A DNA stretch of 55,013 bases from the NCBI GenBank assembly GCA_004552395.1, contig SFOK01000001.1, positions 1 through 55,013 of the forward strand, in the 5' to 3' direction. A program made the translations under genes and the position numbers. The notes below the pieces were generated by a model. That model searched no databases. It worked only from the letters and a program-made list of their open reading frames with translations, and was not told where the DNA came from. The stretch comes from Bacteroidales bacterium. GTDB lineage: Bacteria; Bacteroidota; Bacteroidia; Bacteroidales; Muribaculaceae. This document shows, one piece after another, positions 49,791 through 55,013 of this stretch; the first letter of the stretch is position 1; each line of letters starts with the position of its first letter.

Positions 49791-50699
49791 CTATTCCTTC
49801 ACCGAGCCCAGCATAACGCCTTTGACGAAATACTTCTGAACAAAGGGATAGGCGGCCATGATGGGCAGCATGGAAAACACGATCACCGCGTGCTTGAGCT
49901 GCTCGGGCAGCGCGCCCTTGTTGCCCTCGCTCATCTCCAGCATGGAGCCCGAGGAGGACGCCTCCAGCACCAGCTCGCGCAGAATCAGCTGCAGCGGATA
50001 CTTTTCGATGGACTTGATATAAATCAACGGCCCCATGTAATCGTTCCAGTGCCCCACGAACACCCACAGGCCGATCGTCGCCAAGCCGGCCTTGGACAGC
50101 GGCATAACAATGCGAAAAAGCACCTTAAAATCATTCGCGCCGTCCAGATACGCGCTCTCCACCAGCGAACGGGAAATGCTGCGAAAAAAGGACGTAAGAA
50201 TCAGCACGTTATAAGCGCCGATCGCACTGCCCAGAATCAGGGAGAACAACGAATCGATCAGTCCCAGTCCCCGCATGACCATGAAGGAGGGAATCATGCC
50301 GCCGGAAAACCACATGGTAAACATAATCAGGAGGTTGTAGAGCTTCTTCCCCCCGAAATCGCCATAGGCCAGCGGATAGGCCGCGACGCTCGTCATCAGC
50401 AGCGAGAGCGCGCAGCTCATAAACGCCACGAAAATCGTGTTGCCATAGGCGCGGAGAATGCTGCTGGTATGCAGGATCTTGCGATAGGAGGCCAGCGAAA
50501 AGCCCTCCGGCCAGAATTTCACCCGCCCGGCCATGATCGCCGTTTCGTTGCTGAAGGAAATGGAAACAAGATTCATAAAGGGCAGCAATATGCACAATGT
50601 AAAGACCGTCAGAACGGTAATCACAATGACGTCGAAGACGATTTCGGAAACCGGCTTGCGTACGCGCCGGGCCGCATGCGTTTTTCCAATGGCTGTCAT
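49791..50699 (-). CDS. Carbohydrate ABC transporter permease, YtcP-like
   Basis: This inner-membrane permease of a CUT1-type sugar importer has 302 residues and six predicted spans. The permease loop that contacts the ATPase is seen as ESAYLDGANDFKVLFRIVMP (about 195-214, EAA-like motif). The sequence YKILH...ILRAYGNTIFVAF and the end (FVKGVMLGSVKE) are typical of the YtcP group. The ATG is preceded by GGGGAGG (50708-50714), a Bacillota-style ribosome site. The LplB-like permease gene lies 15 bp upstream and the solute-binding protein before that. No ATPase gene is present here; such importers often share an MsmX-type ATPase encoded elsewhere. Confidence 0.92.
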   Translation of the reverse strand: MTAIGKTHAARRVRKPVSEIVFDVIVITVLTVFTLCILLPFMNLVSISFSNETAIMAGRVKFWPEGFSLASYRKILHTSSILRAYGNTIFVAFMSCALSLLMTSVAAYPLAYGDFGGKKLYNLLIMFTMWFSGGMIPSFMVMRGLGLIDSLFSLILGSAIGAYNVLILTSFFRSISRSLVESAYLDGANDFKVLFRIVMPLSKAGLATIGLWVFVGHWNDYMGPLIYIKSIEKYPLQLILRELVLEASSSGSMLEMSEGNKGALPEQLKHAVIVFSMLPIMAAYPFVQKYFVKGVMLGSVKE

Positions 50700-50714
50700 G
50701 TTCGTCGCCTCCCC

Positions 50715-51659
50715 TCAAAAGATGCCGTGCGTATCGTCCGACAGACGCTTGCTGACAAAATTTGCGGAAATAACCAGCAGGAAGCTGACCACCGAGTTAA
50801 ACAGGCCGACCGCCGTGGCGAAGCTGTATTTGCCCTTTTGCAGGCCCATTTTATAAACATACGTGCCCAGCAGCTCGCTCACGGAAAGGTTCAGGTCGTT
50901 TTGCAGCAGCAGCACCTTGTCCGTCACCGTGCCCATCAGGCTGCCGATACGCATAATCAGCATCAGCACGACGATCTGCTTGAGCCCCGGCAGCGATACA
51001 TGCCAAATTCTGCGCAGCCGCCCCGCGCCGTCCACCGTCGCCGCTTCATAGAGCGTCGGGTCGATATTGGTCAGCGTCGCCAGATAAACGATCGAGTTCC
51101 AGCCCGTATTCTGCCATATGCCTGAGAGCACGTTAATCATCCGGAACGCGCTCTTCTGCGCCATATAATCCTGAACGGGCAGCCCGAGCGCCTTGCAGAC
51201 GGAGGCCAGCAGGCCGATTGAGGGCGAAAGGAAGGACGTAATCATGCTCACGAGCACAACGGTCGAGATAAAATAAGGAAGGTACGTAATGGTCTGGTAA
51301 ACGCGCCGAAGCGGAGAGGAGCGTACCTCGTTGAGCAGCACGGCCAAAATGACGCCGGCCGGGAAAACCATCACCAGCGACATCAGGTTCAGCGCCACGG
51401 TATTCCGCAGCGTCTGCCCGAAATACCTGCCCTTCAGAAAATCCGCAAAATTCTTCAGGCCCACCCACTTGCTGCCCGAAAAGCCCTTGAGCAGCTTATA
51501 ATCAAAAAAGGAGATGGAAAGATATCCCATGGGCAGATATTTGAAAATAATAAAATACGCGACCACCGGCAGGCACATCATGTAAATATAGCGATTGCGC
51601 CATGCCCGCCGCTTCCATCTGCCCGGACGCCGGGCGTCGATTGCCTTTTGCGTCATCAT
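50715..51659 (-). CDS. Carbohydrate ABC transporter permease, LplB-like
   Basis: The first permease of the pair has 314 residues and six predicted spans. The N-terminus is basic and cytoplasmic (RRPGRWKRRAWRNRYIYM) and leads into LPVVAYFIIFKYLPMGYLSI, characteristic of LplB. The EAA-like loop is YEAATVDGAGRLRRIWHVSL (about residue 209-228). It starts at the first of two adjacent ATGs, with AAGGAG (51667-51672) at good spacing. It belongs with the upstream solute-binding protein and the downstream YtcP-like permease as one operon of Bacillota type. The substrate is probably an oligosaccharide, but is not shown. Confidence 0.92.
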   Translation of the reverse strand: MMTQKAIDARRPGRWKRRAWRNRYIYMMCLPVVAYFIIFKYLPMGYLSISFFDYKLLKGFSGSKWVGLKNFADFLKGRYFGQTLRNTVALNLMSLVMVFPAGVILAVLLNEVRSSPLRRVYQTITYLPYFISTVVLVSMITSFLSPSIGLLASVCKALGLPVQDYMAQKSAFRMINVLSGIWQNTGWNSIVYLATLTNIDPTLYEAATVDGAGRLRRIWHVSLPGLKQIVVLMLIMRIGSLMGTVTDKVLLLQNDLNLSVSELLGTYVYKMGLQKGKYSFATAVGLFNSVVSFLLVISANFVSKRLSDDTHGIF

Positions 51660-51694
51660 GCTTCCGCTCCTTCTAGCTTACGCTTTGATATGGC

Positions 51695-51720
51695 GCGGCG
51701 GGAGCGTTCGCCCCCGCCGC
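51695..51720 (-). terminator. Strong hairpin between binding protein and permeases
   Basis: GCGGCGGG (51695-51702) and CCCGCCGC (51713-51720) form a perfect 8-bp GC stem with a 10-nt loop, just after the solute-binding protein gene. Such hairpins often lower permease expression relative to the binding protein. Confidence 0.65.
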
Positions 51721-51740
51721 TGCCTTTCCTGGATTGAAAA

Positions 51741-53240
51741 TCAGTTGCCGTTGACCAGCTTCCAAGCCTCTGCGGCCTGCTCGATGATCTCGCTCATGCC
51801 GTTTTCCTTGGTGCTCTCGTAGATCTGCCAGAATTCGTCCAGCGTGATTTCGCCGGTGATGCAGTTCGCCTCCGCTTCGGAAAGCGTGTTGGCAATGTCA
51901 CTGTTATATTCGGCGTACGCGGCGGTCGTCAGCAGCGGAGCCGCCTTCACAAAGTAGGGATCGTTCATGAACAGGCCGTCATAGAAAATCTTCTGCGTGT
52001 CGCCCAGCTCCTCGTAGGTCTTGCCGTTGAGCAGAATCTGCATGTAGCTGTCGGCGTACCACAGGAAGGGGAAGGGCTGGAAAATCAGGCCGGCGGCGCG
52101 GGCGTTCACAAAGGAATCGATGTAGGGCGAAACCAGCTTCTTTTTCCCGTCGATCACTTGATGATGCACGTTTTCCACGCCGTAGTTAATCAGATCGGCG
52201 CCTTCCTTGGAATAGAGCCAGTCAAACAGCGCGACGATTTCCTTGGCGCGGTCCTCGGCGGCGACGGTCAGCACGCCGCGGGTGCTTACCTTGGCGCGCG
52301 CGTTGATCGCCTGATCGCCCATGGGCGTGGTGATCGGCGGAACGCAGCCGAAGGTAGCCTCGGGATCGTTTTCGCGCAGCGCGTCGGTAATCTGCATGGC
52401 CCACTCGGCCGCAGTCTGCATCGTGCCGCCCTGAGAAGCGCTGGCAACGGTCTTAAAGTTGCTGGTGGTGATGTTTTCCGAGCGCAGAATGCCCTCGGCG
52501 TACAGGCCGCGAAGCGATTCCAGATAGGATTTGAATTCCGGCGTTTCGTAAATCACCGTGTATTCGTTATCCTTCGTTACGCAGAAATAATGCGTAGTAG
52601 ACGCGGTAGGAATAAACGCGGTACGAAAGTTCTTGTAATTGCAGGCGATGGGCAGCTCGTCCGTCGCGTCGCCGTTACCGTTAACGTCATTATCCCGAAT
52701 GTAGCGCCAGTATTCCAGCCAATCTTCCCACGTGTTCAGGCTGTCCTTGCCCATATCGCGGAGCCAGTCGGTACGAATCATCCAGGAGTTGAGCTCCGGG
52801 AAATCGAACACGCTGGGCAGCTGATAAATCAGGCCGTCGGAAACGTTGCGCAGCTCCACGTAGTCGTTCTCATTGAGCGCGGCCAGAATATTGGGAGCGT
52901 TTTCCGGCGTCAGATAATCGTCCAGCGGAATGATCGCGCTCTGATCCAGCAGGGGCAGGAAGCTCGCGCCCATGATCACGTCCGGAATGTCGTTGCCCGC
53001 CAGCACGGTGTTGACGCGCGTGTCAAAGTCGGTCTTGAGGGCCCACTCCACGTTGATCTTCGCGCCGGTGGCTTCCTCAATGTAGGGAATCAGGGTGTTT
53101 TCCGTCGTGTAGGGCGACCATGTCGTGGAAAGGATGGAGAATTCCAGCCCCGCGAAGGGCTTATCCTCCTCCGCCACGGCCGTCAGGCCCATGGGCAGAA
53201 TCATCACCGCCAGAAGCAAAATGGCCAGAATCTTTTTCAT
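51741..53240 (-). CDS. Extracellular solute-binding protein, LplA-like
   Basis: This 499-residue binding protein delivers an oligosaccharide to the LplB/YtcP permeases. The N-terminus is a signal peptide (MKKILAILLLAVMILPMGLT then AVAEE). Family-type segments are NVEWALKTDFDTRVNTVLAG, DIPDVIMG and TDWLRDMGKDSLNTWEDWLE, followed by a Ca-loop-like DNDVNGNGDATDELP. The start at 53240 is fixed by AGGAGG at 53249-53254; the longer open frame upstream is not used. Oddly for this Bacillota family, no lipobox Cys is present: cleavage at AVA-EE by signal peptidase I is suggested, so the protein may be released or held in another way. Confidence 0.9.
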   Translation of the reverse strand: MKKILAILLLAVMILPMGLTAVAEEDKPFAGLEFSILSTTWSPYTTENTLIPYIEEATGAKINVEWALKTDFDTRVNTVLAGNDIPDVIMGASFLPLLDQSAIIPLDDYLTPENAPNILAALNENDYVELRNVSDGLIYQLPSVFDFPELNSWMIRTDWLRDMGKDSLNTWEDWLEYWRYIRDNDVNGNGDATDELPIACNYKNFRTAFIPTASTTHYFCVTKDNEYTVIYETPEFKSYLESLRGLYAEGILRSENITTSNFKTVASASQGGTMQTAAEWAMQITDALRENDPEATFGCVPPITTPMGDQAINARAKVSTRGVLTVAAEDRAKEIVALFDWLYSKEGADLINYGVENVHHQVIDGKKKLVSPYIDSFVNARAAGLIFQPFPFLWYADSYMQILLNGKTYEELGDTQKIFYDGLFMNDPYFVKAAPLLTTAAYAEYNSDIANTLSEAEANCITGEITLDEFWQIYESTKENGMSEIIEQAAEAWKLVNGN

Positions 53241-53583
53241 GATGGTTTCCTCCTTATTTATTTCTTGCCGGATCCATCCCGGCATGAGCACAAAAAATGA
53301 GAAAATACCGCGCGCTCGCGCATCGACGCGACGATTACGACCATGCCGCTGTTCTCTTGCATCATAGCAAAACGAAATTTGTTTGAAAAGCAAAATCTTC
53401 TTCCCATTTTCGCCATGAAAATCTGTTGCGGATTTTCCGAAAAAATTTGTCTTGACAAAAAAGAACGCGAATGCCATTGCTTCGCGTCCCAAATGATTCG
53501 AAAACCCGTTCAATTTTTTAACCAATGCGGCAAAAGCGCGCAACGCGCCGCCCCCGCCGTTCATTCCGGCCGGATAGCGCGCT
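53241..53583. other. Intergenic region upstream of the sugar importer
   Basis: The 343-bp gap contains the sigma-A-like promoter (53361-53389), the ribosome site AGGAGG (53249-53254) and a TTGTC-AA-GACAA palindrome near 53449-53460 that could be a regulator site. No gene is seen. Confidence 0.5.
53361..53389 (-). promoter_or_regulatory. Sigma-A-type promoter of the sugar importer
   Basis: On the minus strand: TTTTCA (53384-53389), 17-bp spacer, TATGAT (53361-53366). It lies about 120 bp ahead of the binding-protein start and is of Bacillota type rather than TAnnTTTG. Confidence 0.5.
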
Positions 53584-54183
53584 TCAATTCGTCCCCGCCC
53601 GCTCAAACGTCAGCGGCAGCTTTTCACCCGCCATTTGGGAAAGCAGCGTCCGCAGCGCTTCGCACGCCGCGTCCCACGCCTGCGCCTGCGCGTCTGCGTC
53701 GCCGAGATACTTTTCGCGGCAGGCGGCGGCCTGATCGTCCAGCATTTTTTGATATTGCTTTTCCGTCAGGCGATACCAGAAATCATGCACCTCCGCCTCG
53801 CCCGAGGGCTGAAAGCTGTCATAGAGCATGCGAATTTCCGGCACGGCCACGCTAATGCTGCGCTCCGTGGGCGTGAGGCGCACCTCGTCCAGCGAAAAGC
53901 CCAGCCCGATTTCGTAGGTATACGGCACGCTTACGCTCTGCACGCTGCCAATGAACAGGGCGTTGGTTTCCGTCCTCATCACGCCCTGCTCCACATGCCG
54001 CACGGCGGTCAATTCGCCCGCGCGCTGCATTTCATGCGAGAGCAGACGGGAGGCGCGCTCGTACTTCCCCTGCGGCAGGTATGCGCCCAGCCAATCCCGC
54101 GCGTAGGGCAGCAGCACCGCCGCGATAGTCAGCGCCAGCGCCAGCGTCAGAATCCGCAGCAGGCGTTTGCCAAAGCGCTTCAC
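53584..54183 (-). CDS. DUF4230-like membrane-anchored protein
   Basis: The start was set at a GTG (54183) because GGGAGG lies 9 bp ahead (54193-54198) and the GTG overlaps the stop of the small upstream gene (GTGA). The resulting 199-residue protein has a basic start, one membrane span (ILTLALALTIAAVLLPYA) and an extracytoplasmic domain. The pattern 'SVPYTYEIGLGFSLDEVRL' followed by 'SISVAVPEIRML' resembles the DUF4230 family, in which a short beta domain is followed by helices (EAAR-like, here MLDDQAAACREKYL). The function of DUF4230 is unknown. The family call is moderate; the gene itself is likely real. Confidence 0.7.
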   Translation of the reverse strand: MKRFGKRLLRILTLALALTIAAVLLPYARDWLGAYLPQGKYERASRLLSHEMQRAGELTAVRHVEQGVMRTETNALFIGSVQSVSVPYTYEIGLGFSLDEVRLTPTERSISVAVPEIRMLYDSFQPSGEAEVHDFWYRLTEKQYQKMLDDQAAACREKYLGDADAQAQAWDAACEALRTLLSQMAGEKLPLTFERAGTN

Positions 54184-54338
54184 CGTGCCATTCCTCCCAG
54201 CCAGACAAGCGCCCAGATCACGCCGCGCGCCAAGGCGTAAAACAACGCCGCATAGCCCACCAGCAGCACGAATCGATGCCACCGGCTCAGCCGCGGGGCG
54301 CGCCTTTGCCGCCGTGCTTCCCTTGAATACGTCGTCAT
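54180..54338 (-). CDS. 52-residue single-span membrane protein
   Basis: This short gene starts at an ATG at 54338 with a perfect AGGAGG at 54346-54351 and ends in a TGA that overlaps the next gene's GTG start by 4 bp. The product has a strongly basic N-terminus (SREARRQRRAPRLSRWHR) and a hydrophobic span (FVLLVGYAALFYALARGVIW). A sigma-A-like promoter (54368-54396) lies just ahead. The ribosome site, promoter and overlap make it a convincing gene. It is probably translated together with the DUF4230-like protein, and both would sit in the membrane. Confidence 0.75.
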   Translation of the reverse strand: MTTYSREARRQRRAPRLSRWHRFVLLVGYAALFYALARGVIWALVWLGGMAR

Positions 54339-54367
54339 TGCCAACCCTCCTGTTACGGAATAGAGTC

Positions 54368-54396
54368 AGTATACAACATATTCTTCGATTTTTCTA
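54368..54396 (-). promoter_or_regulatory. Sigma-A-type promoter of the small membrane protein pair
   Basis: On the minus strand: TAGAAA (54391-54396), 17-bp spacer, TATACT (54368-54373). The -10 box is near consensus. It lies about 30 bp ahead of the ATG at 54338. Confidence 0.55.
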
Positions 54397-54412
54397 CACA
54401 TTTCCTCAACAT

Positions 54413-55013
54413 TTAACATTTACGGCTGCAAAGGCAAAGCGCCGGAGCAAGGCGCAGCCATTTTTCCGGCTCGTTATAATACAGCGCAAGCGCGCGGTCT
54501 ATGGCGGCAAGGAAATCGTCCGCGTTGTAGCTCTGGAAGGTAAAGCCGCGCCCGGTCTCGTCCGCCTCGTTATACGGCCAGACGGTGTCCTTGAGCCCTC
54601 CCGTCGCGTTGACAACAGGAACAGAGCCCATGCGCATGGCGATCAGCTGCGACAGGCCGCAGGGCTCGGACTTCGACGGCATTAGATACATGTCGGAAGC
54701 CGCATAAACCAGATTTGCCAGTCCGCCGTCAAAGAGCAGATTGACGGAAACCTTATCGCCGAAGCGGTCGCGCAGGGTTTTTAAGTACCATTCGTACTTT
54801 TCCTCGCCCGTGCCGATGATGACAAGCTGGATACGGCGCTGGATCAGACGCTCTGCAATATAGCACAGAAGATCGATGCCCTTGTGCCCGGCCAAACGGG
54901 TGACCATTGCCAGAGCAGCTACATCTCTGTCCTCCGGCAGGCCGACGCGCTGCTGAAGGACAAGCTTGTTGGCAGTCTTGCCCTCGCGCAGGGTCTTTGC
55001 CGTGTAGTTTTTG
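54413..55013 (-). CDS. glgA: Glycogen synthase, partial and with an altered C-terminus
   Basis: GlgA adds glucose from ADP-glucose to glycogen (GT5 family). The frame runs off the right edge, so only the C-terminal 199 residues are seen. The signatures are clear: MVTRLAGHKGIDLL, LVIIGTGEEKYE, and SEPCGLSQLIAMRMGSVPVV then NATGGLKDTVWPYNE. The usual ending after 'NEPEKW' (about 25 residues with W and Y markers) is absent; instead the frame gives LRLAPALCLCSRKC and stops. This could be a frameshift, a natural end or an assembly fault. It is the first gene of this segment, followed at once by the small membrane protein pair. Confidence 0.85.
   Translation of the reverse strand, partial: KNYTAKTLREGKTANKLVLQQRVGLPEDRDVAALAMVTRLAGHKGIDLLCYIAERLIQRRIQLVIIGTGEEKYEWYLKTLRDRFGDKVSVNLLFDGGLANLVYAASDMYLMPSKSEPCGLSQLIAMRMGSVPVVNATGGLKDTVWPYNEADETGRGFTFQSYNADDFLAAIDRALALYYNEPEKWLRLAPALCLCSRKC

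Noticed and set aside
49440..55013. Genomic island or integrative element in the Bacteroidales chromosome
   Set aside because: No integrase, transposase, att repeat or tRNA is seen at the left join, and the right-hand genes keep full Bacillota expression signals, so a chimeric contig is preferred. It cannot be excluded without reads.

Overview
The window appears to hold two unrelated pieces of DNA. Positions 1 to about 49,450 look like the chromosome of a Bacteroidales bacterium, probably a gut Muribaculaceae-like organism. The reasons are the repeated promoter pattern TTTG/TTGG-N19-20-TAnnTTTG (seen ahead of pheT, the Na/Pi transporter, the POT transporter, panB, the flippase, korA and others), the general lack of Shine-Dalgarno sequences, frequent ATA isoleucine codons in GC-rich genes, and the gene families themselves (two-gene kor, OmpA and outer-membrane barrel proteins). 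From about 49,700 to the end, the genes are of Bacillota (Clostridia) type: strong AGGAGG ribosome sites, sigma-A promoters and an LplA/LplB/YtcP sugar ABC importer. The join lies between about 49,440 and 49,713. A chimeric contig is the simplest explanation; recent transfer is the alternative.

Layout of the Bacteroidales part. 1-7.3 kb, plus strand: apt, uvrC-recO (overlapping), pheT and yebC. 7.9-15.5 kb, minus strand: a POT peptide transporter, then a run Na/Pi transporter - manC - thyA - folA - GT4 glycosyltransferase. 15.8-16.7 kb: a lone NapH-like membrane Fe-S protein. 16.9-18.5 kb: acpP and fabF. 19-21 kb: an OmpA-family protein and an unknown protein. 21.2-29.3 kb: mutS, a 1019-residue TPR protein and an outer-membrane barrel protein. 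29.4-38.1 kb: the most unusual locus, five minus-strand genes encoding a vWA-like lipoprotein, a four-helix membrane protein, a tubulin-like GTPase, an actin/Hsp70-fold SrfB-like ATPase and a single-span membrane protein that may bridge periplasm and cytoplasm. 38.2-41.5 kb: panB, a hexapeptide acyltransferase and a polysaccharide flippase. 41.8-45.3 kb: a flippase-like membrane protein, an anchored unknown protein, an LD-carboxypeptidase and a radical SAM protein. 45.3-46 kb: a higBA toxin-antitoxin pair with a palindromic operator. 46.1-49.1 kb: korA-korB, a 2-oxoacid:ferredoxin oxidoreductase.

The non-coding DNA is also informative. Two intergenic elements of about 350-370 bp (6,218-6,587 and 23,134-23,479), plus a solo end at 7,344-7,367, share related terminal inverted repeats and inner hairpins, and look like a MITE- or REP-like family with no transposase. 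Short tandem repeats of several kinds (9-bp GTCTGACTT-like, 11-bp, 24-bp, and a perfect 33-bp duplication in the panB leader) occupy other gaps.

The Bacillota part reads on the minus strand: a truncated glgA (glycogen synthase) running off the window edge, a 52-residue membrane protein overlapping a DUF4230-like gene by 4 bp, then a solute-binding protein and two permeases.

No rRNA, tRNA, CRISPR array, phage or complete insertion sequence was seen. All family assignments come from reading the sequence; no database search was run.
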